Shown in pieces: positions 19,765 to 28,517 of a DNA stretch of 64,000 bases; position 1 is the first letter of the stretch, and the number at the start of each line of letters is the position of its first letter. Both the position numbers and the translations under genes were made by a program. A model generated the notes under the pieces. It was given only the letters and a program-made list of their open reading frames with translations, was not told where the DNA came from and searched no databases. Source of the stretch: Chitinophagaceae bacterium (GTDB lineage: Bacteria > Bacteroidota > Bacteroidia > Chitinophagales > Chitinophagaceae); assembly GCA_947381435.1 (NCBI GenBank), contig CANCVE010000006.1, positions 1 through 64,000 of the forward strand, given 5' to 3'.

Positions 19765-20583
19765 CTATCGCTTATAAAAAGGTGTGGAGAAAAATAAATC
19801 TACCTGACTGTTAAAATCGTCTTTATGTTCTTTCAAGGTGCCATGTCCAGAATTGGGGAGGATCCACAGAAATGCATTAGGTATGTTTTTATAAATCTGC
19901 ACCGTGTGTTCTACAGGTATCAGGTCGTGATCGCCCCCAATTATCAAGGACGGACACTTGATAGCTTTTAAACTTTTTAAGGAAATATTCGGCTGCACCC
20001 AGTCCAACATAAACAGCTTCCATTCATTCTTTTCTTTTTGGGTGGTAAACTTAGCCGGATTAGTCGTATCAAATCTTTTCTTTTCGGAACGCCAATAACC
20101 AGGGTTAATACCTGTGGAATCTGGCCACAGGTTTGCGCCCGTTGCTGCTAGTTTAATCACTTTTTTGGGATGGCGCATGGCCAACAGTAACGCATTTATG
20201 CCACCATCGCTCCATCCAACAATATAGGCAGAATCAATGTGCAAGGCATCCAAAAAGGCAGCTTCGTCGTCGGCCATCATTTCAAAACTTAATGAGTCCT
20301 TATAGTCTATTGTTTTCCCTTGCGCTCTGCTATCCAAAACAATCACTTTGTACTTTTGGGCAAAGTAAGCAATGTTATTTTTGAACGATTTGATACTTCC
20401 TCCATTACCATGAATCATTAATAATGGCTGACCATTTCCATATACTTCGCAGTACATTTTTATTCCCCTTACATTACAGTATTCCCCCGAAACAGAATCA
20501 TTCCCGAATACTACCGAAGTTTGAGAGAAGCAATTGTTTACCAATAAGAAGGAAACCAGTAAATGCAATAAACCTTGTTTCAT
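19765..20583 (-). CDS. Secreted alpha/beta-hydrolase (copy 2)
   Basis: The 272-residue protein has a signal peptide (LLVSFLLVNNCFSQ) and the same hydrolase fold as the gene at 238: HGNGGS, GWSDGG with serine about S125, GGDHDLIP and NSGHGTL. Long stretches are identical to copy 1, for example SLSFEMMADDEAA and ANLWPDSTGINPGYWR; overall identity is roughly 75-80% by eye. It lies downstream of nothing in its own strand and ends 123 bases before the sigma start, so it may be transcribed separately. Substrate unknown; esterase activity on the target glycan is a guess from context. Confidence 0.85.
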   Translation of the reverse strand: MKQGLLHLLVSFLLVNNCFSQTSVVFGNDSVSGEYCNVRGIKMYCEVYGNGQPLLMIHGNGGSIKSFKNNIAYFAQKYKVIVLDSRAQGKTIDYKDSLSFEMMADDEAAFLDALHIDSAYIVGWSDGGINALLLAMRHPKKVIKLAATGANLWPDSTGINPGYWRSEKKRFDTTNPAKFTTQKEKNEWKLFMLDWVQPNISLKSLKAIKCPSLIIGGDHDLIPVEHTVQIYKNIPNAFLWILPNSGHGTLKEHKDDFNSQVDLFFSTPFYKR

Positions 20584-20738
20584 AAACTAGTATTTAAATG
20601 GTAAAACTAAAAGTAAATTTTAAAACTATAGAGTTTTAAGATTTATTCAAACATCTTTTCCAACAAACAGTTTTAAACTTTCTTAGCATCTAATTATCAA
20701 TCTTCTTCTATTATTGCAATCTAAACAACCTCCCAATC

Positions 20739-23429
20739 ATGAAATTTGTTTGCTTTTTCATTCTTTCAACCATGTTAGTTCTTTCTGTTAATGCCCAGAA
20801 GAATCAACCCCAAAACAAAACCTACAAACTATGTTACGACGCACCTGCACCAAATAGAGGGGCTGATTGGACAAAAGTGCAAGCTGGAGGAAAACCGTAT
20901 GATGCAGACTGGGAAAACTGGTCGCTGCCAATAGGAAATGGGAGGCTTGGTGCCAGCATATTTGGTAGAACAGACACAGAAAGGATTCAAATAACAGAGA
21001 ATACTTTGGCTAATAAAAGTCTTTACAAGTTGGGAGGTCTAACCAATTTTGCAGAGATTTATTTGGACATTAATCATAAAAATCCTACTAATTATCAAAG
21101 AGGGCTTTCAATAAGTGATGCCATTTCTTTCACCAAATACAAACAAGATGGTGTGGAATATACTCGCGAGTGTTTTGCAAGTTATCCCGACAAAGTATTA
21201 GTGATAAAGCTAAAAGCTAGTGCAAAAGGCAAACTTTCATTTGCAGTACGCCCAGTAATTCCTTATTTAAAAAATATAGATACTACTAAAGATGGAGATT
21301 ATAGAACAGGGATTGTATCTGCAAAAGGCGATTTGATTACCCTTTCGGGTAAGATGGGTTTTTATAACATAGCCTACGAAGGGCAATTGAAGGTGACCAA
21401 CTTTGGGGGAACTGAAAAAGCAATTAATGATGCGAATGGTTGTAATGGAAAAATAGAAATTGCCAATGCAGATAGCGCCATCATATTAGTTGCTGTAGGT
21501 ACCAATTACCAATTAGAAAGCAAAGTATTTACCGAACTTGATCCTACTAAAAAACTAAATGGAAACCCATTACCTCATGAAAAAATATTAAACATTATAG
21601 CTGCTGCCAGCAAAAAAAGCTACCAACAATTATTGCAAACGCATCTAGCAGATTACCATACTTTCTTCAAGAGAGCACAATTTGATTTGGGTGGCGTTGA
21701 ATCAACTATTCCTACCGACAAGTTATTGGCAAACTATAAAACCGGTAATCATAACCCATACTTAGAAGAACTTTACTTTCAATTTGGCAGGTATTTATTG
21801 ATTTCTTCTTCGCGCAAAGGAACAATGCCTGCTAATCTTCAAGGCATTTGGAGTCAGTATGATGTATCGCCATGGACATCAGGCTATTGGCATAACGTAA
21901 ATGTGCAGATGAACTATTGGCCTGCTTTTAATACCAACCTAGCAGAAATGTTTACGGCTTATGTAGACTACAATAAGGCTTTTAGAGAGGAAGCGAATAA
22001 GAAAGCCACAGAGTACTTAACGGCTAATAACCCTACTGCATTATCTACCTTAGCCGATGGAAATGGATGGACTATAGGTACAGGTGCTAGTGCTTATAGC
22101 ATTATGGGGCCAGGCGGACATTCGGGTCCAGGAACAGGTGGGTTTACTACTAAACTGTTCTGGGAACAATATGATTTTACCAGAGACATGAATGCCTTAA
22201 AGATTACAGACTATCCTGCTATACTAGGAATGGGCAAGTTTTTGAGTAAAGTTGTAAAGCCTACTAGCGATGGATTATTATTAGCAAATCCTTCGGCATC
22301 GCCTGAACAGAAAGTTAATGGAAAGAATTATGAAACAGTAGGCTGTGCATTCGACCAAGAAATGATTTACGAAAACCACCACGATTTGTTAGTAATGGCG
22401 AAATTGTTGGGCGACAATGACCCAATTATCAAAACAGTTGAGAGTCAGATTGGCAAGTTAGACCCTGTTCAAGTGGGTTGGTCTGGGCAAATAAAAGAAT
22501 ACAGAGAAGAGAACAAGTATGGTGATATTGGAGAATACAAGCACAGGCATATCTCTAATTTGGTGGGGCTTTATCCGGGAACCATCATCAATTCTAATAC
22601 GCCGGCTTGGATAGATGCAGCCAAAGTTACCCTGACTGAAAGAGGCGATTTCTCTAAAGGTTGGGCAATAGCGCACCGTTTAAATTTGTGGGCAAGGGCA
22701 AAAGAAGGCGATAGGGCTTATACCTTGTTCACCAATCTATTGTCAACCTGTACAAAGGATAATTTGTGGGACACGCATCCCCCATTTCAGATAGATGGCA
22801 ACTTTGGAGGTACTGCCGGCATTGCCGAAATGTTATTGCAAAGCCATGAAGGGTACATTGCTCCATTGCCCGCTTTACCTACTAATTGGAAAGCAGGAAG
22901 TTATAAGGGTTTAGTAGCTAGGGGCAACTTTGAAGTTTCTGCCTTTTGGAACAATGGACAAGCAACGGCATTCGAAATAAAAGCAAGAGTGGGTGGTTTA
23001 TGCCGAATATATTATCCCAACATTAGTAAAGCCTCCTTTGTGAATGCTGCTGGTACAAAACTTCAATTCACCAAAGAAAGTACAGATTTAATCAGTATGC
23101 AAACAACCAAAGGCGCAACTATTAAGATTACTTCCATACCTACGTTTGATAACATTACGCCCCCCGATACATTGATTGCAAAACAAATGAATGACAGTAC
23201 CGTAGAATTATCTTGGGGTGCTGTGACGAAGACGGCTTCCTTTAAAATTTATAAAGCTGTTGGTAATTCGCCTACTTATGAACTGGTTATTGCGGGAGAA
23301 AAGGGGGATGCTTACAGATTTAAAGCACCTAACATTGCCCAAGTAGGCAGGTGTACATTCAAAATTACCAAGGTAGGTAAAGATGGAAGGGAGAGTGTGG
23401 GTAGGTTGGCATACATAAACAACCAATAG
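20739..23429 (+). CDS. GH95 glycoside hydrolase with C-terminal FN3-like domain
   Basis: The 896-residue protein has a signal peptide ending SVNAQ (residue 20). GH95 marks are LPIGNGRLGASIFG (about 63-76), the N-x-N pair N386/N388 before VQMNYW, E523 in SPEQ, the HRHISNLVGLYPG loop, and D686 in PPFQIDGNFGG. Compared with the GH95 at 1182 it is divergent, has a longer insertion (about 440-470, Gly-rich) and adds a C-terminal beta-sandwich (from about residue 810, DSTVELSWGAV) of FN3 type. The different pocket surroundings suggest another linkage or sugar, such as L-galactose rather than L-fucose, but this is not decidable here. Confidence 0.88.
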   Translation: MKFVCFFILSTMLVLSVNAQKNQPQNKTYKLCYDAPAPNRGADWTKVQAGGKPYDADWENWSLPIGNGRLGASIFGRTDTERIQITENTLANKSLYKLGGLTNFAEIYLDINHKNPTNYQRGLSISDAISFTKYKQDGVEYTRECFASYPDKVLVIKLKASAKGKLSFAVRPVIPYLKNIDTTKDGDYRTGIVSAKGDLITLSGKMGFYNIAYEGQLKVTNFGGTEKAINDANGCNGKIEIANADSAIILVAVGTNYQLESKVFTELDPTKKLNGNPLPHEKILNIIAAASKKSYQQLLQTHLADYHTFFKRAQFDLGGVESTIPTDKLLANYKTGNHNPYLEELYFQFGRYLLISSSRKGTMPANLQGIWSQYDVSPWTSGYWHNVNVQMNYWPAFNTNLAEMFTAYVDYNKAFREEANKKATEYLTANNPTALSTLADGNGWTIGTGASAYSIMGPGGHSGPGTGGFTTKLFWEQYDFTRDMNALKITDYPAILGMGKFLSKVVKPTSDGLLLANPSASPEQKVNGKNYETVGCAFDQEMIYENHHDLLVMAKLLGDNDPIIKTVESQIGKLDPVQVGWSGQIKEYREENKYGDIGEYKHRHISNLVGLYPGTIINSNTPAWIDAAKVTLTERGDFSKGWAIAHRLNLWARAKEGDRAYTLFTNLLSTCTKDNLWDTHPPFQIDGNFGGTAGIAEMLLQSHEGYIAPLPALPTNWKAGSYKGLVARGNFEVSAFWNNGQATAFEIKARVGGLCRIYYPNISKASFVNAAGTKLQFTKESTDLISMQTTKGATIKITSIPTFDNITPPDTLIAKQMNDSTVELSWGAVTKTASFKIYKAVGNSPTYELVIAGEKGDAYRFKAPNIAQVGRCTFKITKVGKDGRESVGRLAYINNQ

Positions 23430-23463
23430 TAGATGATGATTGTGTTTTAAGTATATACTGCAA

Positions 23464-23524
23464 TATTAGAGTTTATGTCAGTCAGTTTAATTACCCTGTA
23501 ATTAAACTGACACAAACTCTAATA
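23464..23524. terminator. Large bidirectional hairpin terminator
   Basis: The left arm starts TATTAGAGTTT and the right arm ends AAACTCTAATA. The inner arms CAGTTTAATTA and TAATTAAACTG close on a 5-base loop. Only one mismatch and a 4-base CAGT duplication interrupt the stem. It lies 35 bases after the GH95 stop and reaches the end of the broken GH43 frame, so it can serve both converging strands. Confidence 0.8.
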
Positions 23525-23935
23525 AGTATTGTTTGCAAAAGCTGCATCTGGTGCCCAAAGTTGTCTACCTGCCCAAGGTATATTTTTTATGTGCAAAGCA
23601 ACGCCATTATCGGTCACTTTTCCACCTATTGAATCCATTGAAAGCACATGAAAATCCATCATATTAAAATGGTCACCGTTATCATTTTCAGCAATTCCTG
23701 TAGCAGTATCATGAGATGGATAAATGTAAATTTTATTGTTAAACACATGCGCAGAAGGGTCGGCGGTATAAATGTGAGATACCAAGGGTTGTGAAATTGG
23801 CTTTAATTTCTGGGCAATTACGTTTGTACAAATGCACAATGTAATTCCAAATAAAAGTGTTTATAATGCATTTGTCAATGTAAGAAACAACCCAGTGTAA
23901 ATGACTGCGAACAAACATTTTCTAACACCATTCAT
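23519..23935 (-). pseudogene. GH43-family gene remnant (N-terminal fragment with internal stop)
   Basis: The open part (to 23839) encodes HIYTADPSAHVFNNKIYIY and SHD, the N-terminal strand of a GH43 arabinofuranosidase/xylosidase-type beta-propeller, then WAGRQLWAPDAAF before stopping at 23519. Family members have roughly 300 or more residues; only about 105 remain. Reading upstream in the same frame, the natural ATG is at 23935 (MNGVRKCLFAV) and the leader is cut by an in-frame TAA at 23861-23863. Removing that stop gives one continuous leader ending NVIAQ. Both the nonsense codon and the missing 3' two thirds show a dead gene. The DNA past the break is the terminator shared with GH95. Confidence 0.85.
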
Positions 23936-24172
23936 AGAAAGGAAATGAGAATGAGAAGAATATTTTTTTTTCATACAACTATTAATTAAAATAAAAAATT
24001 AAGGTTTTGCTTGGCAAATTTCTTTTTTCATGTTCAAGCAAAATCAAATAACACCTAGAAACTAGGCTGTTGACAAGTAAGAAAGACTGAAAGTATTTAT
24101 ATCTACTGATTCGGGCGTAAATTATTTTTCAGTTTTTTTAAGATAATAATCTTTGCTGTTCAATGCGAAGGA

Positions 24173-25048
24173 TTAGTGTATTAGTCCTACTTTTCGAAAG
24201 CTATTTGGGGTACTTAAATTTTTTGACTTGAAGAGTCGGTTAAAATATTGTTCCGACTCGAATCCAGTCATAAAAGCTATTTCTTTTGCTGATAAATTAG
24301 TTTCTTTCAATAATTTCCTTGCCTTTGTTAGTCTAAGTTCTATAAGATATTGTGCAGGCGAAAACCCTGTTACATCCTTGAATCGTTTTCTAAATAACGA
24401 GTAGCCAATATTCATTTCTTTTGCCACCTGTTTCATATCCAACAACTCGTTTAGATGGTCTTGCATATACAATATTGCTTTTGATACAGCATTTGTTGAG
24501 GAAGTTTCCTTCTCATGTTCGCGGGCCAATTTATATTGTATCAACCCCATTATGTTTGCGGCAATTCCTTCTATCAAAGGAGTACTGTTCTGCCAGTCTT
24601 GGTAAGCCAGGTTGGTTAGTTTGATAAACAAATCATGTAAATCTGCCGATGACTCAAAGCAATAGTGCTCATGCCCAAAAGCTTCAATATTTTCCAATAC
24701 GGCTATTGCATAGTTACCTTGTATTCCAATCCAATATTCATCCCATCCGGTTGTAGGGTTGGGTTTATACCGATGCCATCTATCAGGATATAACAAAAGC
24801 AATGTTCCTCCACTAATGGAAGTCGAGTTAGTAGTCTCCGTTTCGAACAAACCTCCTCCTCTAGCTATAAATACAAGCTGATATTCTTGCAATCTTCTTC
24901 CTTTTTCCCAACTAAATATATATTCTTCTGGGTGAATGTTTTGAGGGTAGTCATTTGCTTCATTATAACTGTTATACCCACAATTTAGTATCTGTAAAAA
25001 CTGATTGTTCTGCTGTGGAATCAGCCAATATTTATTAAAGTTATTCAT
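24173..25048 (-). CDS. AraC-family transcriptional regulator
   Basis: The 291-residue protein has an N-terminal cupin-like sugar-sensing domain (about residues 35-135, including GGGLFETE and LLLYPDRWHRYKPN). The C-terminal double helix-turn-helix spans about 185-285 (LLDMKQVAKEMNIGYSLFRK, then LSAKEIAFMTGFESEQYFNR). It diverges from the isomerase gene with 95 bases between the starts, so it probably controls that gene and perhaps the neighbouring GH95 in response to a released monosaccharide. Confidence 0.92.
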   Translation of the reverse strand: MNNFNKYWLIPQQNNQFLQILNCGYNSYNEANDYPQNIHPEEYIFSWEKGRRLQEYQLVFIARGGGLFETETTNSTSISGGTLLLLYPDRWHRYKPNPTTGWDEYWIGIQGNYAIAVLENIEAFGHEHYCFESSADLHDLFIKLTNLAYQDWQNSTPLIEGIAANIMGLIQYKLAREHEKETSSTNAVSKAILYMQDHLNELLDMKQVAKEMNIGYSLFRKRFKDVTGFSPAQYLIELRLTKARKLLKETNLSAKEIAFMTGFESEQYFNRLFKSKNLSTPNSFRKVGLIH

Positions 25049-25143
25049 TTGTCATTTTGTGCAATAATACTATCACTTTAAACAATAAAATATTTTCTTG
25101 TAGATATGCATAATGTGCAATTTTGCCATCAAATGATTGTTAT

Positions 25144-26571
25144 ATGAAAAATAAGCTTAAAGTTGGTTATTTCGGGATTGGATTAGATGCCTATTGGCCA
25201 CAATTCCCACAGTTACTTCCCACCCTTCTACAACACATCGATACTGTGGTTAACAAACTATCTATCTACGATGTAGAGATAGTTAATCTCGGCATGATCG
25301 ACACCCCCGAAAAAGCCTTCGAGGCAGGTCATCGTTTTAGAGAAGCAGATGTAGATCTATTGTTGCTTCATGTAACTACTTATGCCGTTTCTGGAACCGT
25401 GCTTCCAGTAGTTCTTCGTTCTAAAGTGCCGGTTATTATCTTGAATATCTCACCAAAGAAGGCAATCGATTACAAATCCTTCAATCAATTGGGCAATCGT
25501 ACCGAGATGACTGGCAAGTGGCTAGAATACTGTTCTGCGTGCCCTGTGCCTGAGATTGCGAATGCTTTTAAAAGATGTGGAGTACGTTTCTTTCAGATTA
25601 CAGGCGTATTGGAAGATGATGCTTATTTATGGGAGGAGTTGGGCGAATGGATAGAAGCTGCTAAGGTGGCCAATACGATGTTTCATAACAGAATGGGCTT
25701 AATGGGGCATTACTATAATGGTATGCTTGATATATATACAGACCTTACGGCCGTGTATGCCACTTTTGGAGGACACTTAGAAATAGTAGAACTGGATGAC
25801 CTTACCGAGATTAGACACACTGTTACTGAAAAAGAAATTGAGGAGAGGGTAGCTCATTTTTACCAAGTGTTTGATGTGCAGGATGATTGTAGCATAGATG
25901 AACTTAAAAGGGCAGCAAAAACTTCTGTTGCGCTTGATAAGATGGTAGACAAGTACAAACTAAATTCTCTAGCTTATTATTACATGGGTAATGGTGTGCC
26001 AGAAAACGAGGATACTGCCACTTCGGTTATTCTTGGTAACTCTTTATTAACTGCTAGGAATGTTCCGGTGGCGGGAGAATATGAGGTGAAGAATGTATTG
26101 GCAATGAAGATATTGGATTCTTTTGGCATTGGAGGTTCCTTTTCGGAGTATTATGCACTTGATTTTAATGACGACATCGTTCTTTTTGGGCATGATGGCC
26201 CCGGACATATTGCTATTGCCGAAGGGAAAACAAAAGTGAAGCCATTGCAAGTTTATCATGGTAAAATAGGTAAGGGATTATCGGTAGAGATGAGTGTAAA
26301 ACATGGTGCTGTAACTCTTTTGTCAGTTGTAGAGGATGGCAAGGGTAAGTTTAAGTTGTTGGTGGCAGAAGGTGAATCGGTTGCTGGGCCTATACTAGAA
26401 ATAGGCAATACAAATAGCCGCTACAAGTTTAGTATTGGTGCAAGAAAATTTGTAGAGCTTTGGAACGAACAAGGTCCTGCACATCATTGTGCCATTGGCG
26501 TTGGACATATCAGTAATAAGCTTATTAAACTAGCCAAACTATTAGAAATAGAAGTAGTTAAGGTGTGCTAA
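25144..26571 (+). CDS. L-arabinose/L-fucose isomerase-family protein
   Basis: The 475-residue cytoplasmic protein starts at ATG 25144 (MKNKLKVGYFGIGL); a TTG 21 bases upstream only adds PSNDCY. The N-terminal Rossmann-like part contains VDLLLLHVTTYAVSGTVLPV, the central part GHYYNGMLDIYTDL, and the C-terminal part FGHDGPGHIA and GPAHHCAIGVGHI, the histidine-rich metal site pattern of the L-arabinose/L-fucose isomerase superfamily. It is divergent from classical AraA and shorter than FucI. It could isomerise L-fucose, L-rhamnose-like or L-arabinose sugars freed by the GH95, GH106 or GH43 enzymes. The AraC neighbour fits sugar control. Confidence 0.8.
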   Translation: MKNKLKVGYFGIGLDAYWPQFPQLLPTLLQHIDTVVNKLSIYDVEIVNLGMIDTPEKAFEAGHRFREADVDLLLLHVTTYAVSGTVLPVVLRSKVPVIILNISPKKAIDYKSFNQLGNRTEMTGKWLEYCSACPVPEIANAFKRCGVRFFQITGVLEDDAYLWEELGEWIEAAKVANTMFHNRMGLMGHYYNGMLDIYTDLTAVYATFGGHLEIVELDDLTEIRHTVTEKEIEERVAHFYQVFDVQDDCSIDELKRAAKTSVALDKMVDKYKLNSLAYYYMGNGVPENEDTATSVILGNSLLTARNVPVAGEYEVKNVLAMKILDSFGIGGSFSEYYALDFNDDIVLFGHDGPGHIAIAEGKTKVKPLQVYHGKIGKGLSVEMSVKHGAVTLLSVVEDGKGKFKLLVAEGESVAGPILEIGNTNSRYKFSIGARKFVELWNEQGPAHHCAIGVGHISNKLIKLAKLLEIEVVKVC

Positions 26572-26583
26572 TTAATATTGCTT

Positions 26584-26901
26584 ATGAAGGTCAGCTTAAA
26601 AAGTATGTTACAAAGTTCTGTAAGCATTTTAAAAGTAAAACTCGGAACCAGAGTGATAATCTTATTTGATAATCTTATTTCTTATTTTCTAGGGTTATTT
26701 CAAAGTAAAAAACGCAATATTGAACAAATGGGAGAATCCGTTAAAGACAGTGATTATTATGCTATGCAGCATTTTATTTCGGATGCTCCATGGGATTCCA
26801 GAGATATAATGAATCAAGTATCCCAAGAAGTAAATACGCTATTACAGGCAGAGAAGAATAAATATCCCGTTTGTCTGCCAGTTCGAGATGCACTTCGCTA
26901 A
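26584..26901 (+). pseudogene. IS701-type transposase remnant (N-terminal piece)
   Basis: About 105 residues remain of a transposase. The stretch YFLGLFQSKKRNIEQMGESV, then DSDYYAMQHFISDAPWDSRD, matches the N-terminal pattern of IS701-type DDE transposases, which run to about 350 or more residues. The reading frame ends at 26901 after LPVRDALR and no DDE catalytic part follows. I see no clear terminal inverted repeats. It starts 12 bases after the isomerase stop, so an old insertion and deletion probably reshaped this boundary. Confidence 0.75.
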
Positions 26902-26979
26902 CATCATCGAACAGCAACAACCCGACTAGCTGAATCTGAGTTTGTTCCGTCCAAAGCCATTTTTGTGTTGCAAGCAGTT

Positions 26980-27477
26980 TTATCCTATGATAAGTAACAA
27001 CAGTTGATTGTCATTTTGAACTTTTCCCAAATTATCATGCAAAAGTTTTATAGCATCAAGTGTCAACTTTGCTGTTTCCTCATCCCCCTCCTCTGAAAAG
27101 TCTTGATTAAACTTTTGTATCTCAGTCAATGAAAACAAGTCTGGCTTGAGTTGTAATAAAAACGAAGTCTTTTGAGTGTTGGTAAATATGAAATGTGAAT
27201 TACCTCTTTTGTCAACAAGTTCCTTTGCGATGCTGTCATATTGGTTTGTCAGCAAGTCAACATTCTTTTCCTCATGAAGATAAACTAGTAGGTTGGCGTA
27301 AACATAACCAGAACCATCAAGTTTTTTTAATTCTGTCGCATTATTGGCTAAAAATTCCCAATAATTGTCGGTCACTTTTTTACTAAAAAATCCTTTCTTG
27401 ACAATGATTTCAGCGTTTTTGCTTAATTCGTCAAGTTTGGTTGTGTCTAGTATATAAAAGGATGCTATTGCAGACAT
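26980..27477 (-). CDS. Hypothetical protein, 165 residues
   Basis: I do not recognise this gene. From the ATG at 27477 it encodes MSAIASFYILDTTKLDELSK and then a soluble, helix-rich, charged protein of 165 residues with no signal peptide. A TTG at 27516 would extend it by 13 residues. Size, acidic stretches (DFSEEGDEETAK) and the setting beside a transposase remnant resemble cargo genes such as stand-alone immunity proteins, but nothing proves that. Confidence 0.6.
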   Translation of the reverse strand: MSAIASFYILDTTKLDELSKNAEIIVKKGFFSKKVTDNYWEFLANNATELKKLDGSGYVYANLLVYLHEEKNVDLLTNQYDSIAKELVDKRGNSHFIFTNTQKTSFLLQLKPDLFSLTEIQKFNQDFSEEGDEETAKLTLDAIKLLHDNLGKVQNDNQLLLLIIG

Positions 27478-27563
27478 AAAAAAATTCTTTTGTTGTAAAT
27501 AATGAAGGGTGACCAAAAATTAGTTGACACTATTATATACGAGCTACAAATCTCATTTTTCCC

Positions 27564-27620
27564 ACCGCGTATATTTAGATAACATCTTGATTGTTATGCT
27601 TCTAATTAAATACACGCGGT
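27564..27620. repeat. Imperfect 14-bp inverted repeat with inner stem
   Basis: ACCGCGTATATTTA at 27564-27577 pairs with TAAATACACGCGGT at 27607-27620 (13 of 14). Between them ATAAC and GTTAT form an inner stem. It may be a small miniature transposable element or a structured non-coding remnant; no flanking duplication is clear. The next 235 bases (27621-27855) show no gene. Confidence 0.55.
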
Positions 27621-27855
27621 AGTGTTACAGTAGCGCAAATACAAATCTAAGGGAATTTGTTTCCTAATTTTCAAACATAAGATTATTAATAGTAAGCATA
27701 GGCAACATTTTAAAAGTTATCCATCCAAAAGTAAAGTTCATTTATCCTCTAATCAGTATTATCTATCCCAATCCCATAACTCATTTTCCCTTCCCCAATC
27801 ATCTCATTATCAGTCCAATAAAACTCTTTATAAGCTACAATTATCTCAATACATT

Positions 27856-28122
27856 ATAAATGAACGCGTTTAGTGTCATCAGACTTCGTTGATGACACTA
27901 AACGCGTTCATTTATGCCATCTAACGAAGTCTGATGACATTAAATGGACACATTTAACCCATCTAACGAAGTCTGATGACACTAAATGAAAGCGTTTACC
28001 TCGTGTAACGAAGTCTGATGATAGTAAATGAAAGCATTTAGTGTCATCAGACTTCGTTGATGACGTTAAATGTGTTTTTAGCCCCATATATCGAGATTTG
28101 ATAGCACCAAATGGGTTTATTA
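27856..28122. repeat. Array B: 42-bp repeats with a perfect 25-bp inverted repeat
   Basis: The array opens with a perfect inverted repeat, arms 27856-27880 and 27891-27915 around the 10-base loop AGACTTCGTT. It is followed by units starting TAACGAAGTCTGATGACA at 27922, 27964 and 28006 (spacing exactly 42), then a second, imperfect hairpin near 28034-28067 with the core again in the opposite orientation. A worn unit starts near 28089 (TATCGAGATTTGATAGCACC). Forty-two is twice the 21-bp period of other arrays here. It sits in the gap between the leftward hypothetical gene and GH106. Confidence 0.93.
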
Positions 28123-28517
28123 GATACTGATTCTTGGTCTTTTAGAGGTAATTAAAAATACAATTAACAATAACCTTAGGTAACTCTCGTTTGTTTATAA
28201 AGATTGCCGATCCTTTTTATGCGGCATTGTTTGCATTTAAACTGCACCTTTCTTTGGTTAAAGCCTATAGCCTATAACGTATGGAAAGCACAAGGTGGCA
28301 CACAAAAGGGGCTTAGTTACTTTGTTTGATTTGTTGATAAAACAAAACCTTCTTTCATTTGGTATTTCCTTGTTAACTTAATGGTAAAGCCCTTGAGTAA
28401 TAACCACAGTTCTCCCCATTATTTTTTTAAGTATTGTTTAAACTTCTCTCTCTTTATATGTCAGATAAAACGCCATTGCCAACGTGTAACTTAATTAGGA
28501 ATAAGAATTGTTTGTTT
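28123..28517. other. Gene-free leader before GH106
   Basis: About 395 bases with no gene, repeat or clear hairpin. It must hold the GH106 promoter, but no clean TAnnTTTG element stands out. A frame running in from 28434 has no signal peptide until the ATG at 28518. Confidence 0.5.

Noticed and set aside
27856-28122. CRISPR array
   Set aside because: Units follow each other with no unique spacers, contain inverted copies and have no cas genes nearby. The other four arrays also lack spacers.
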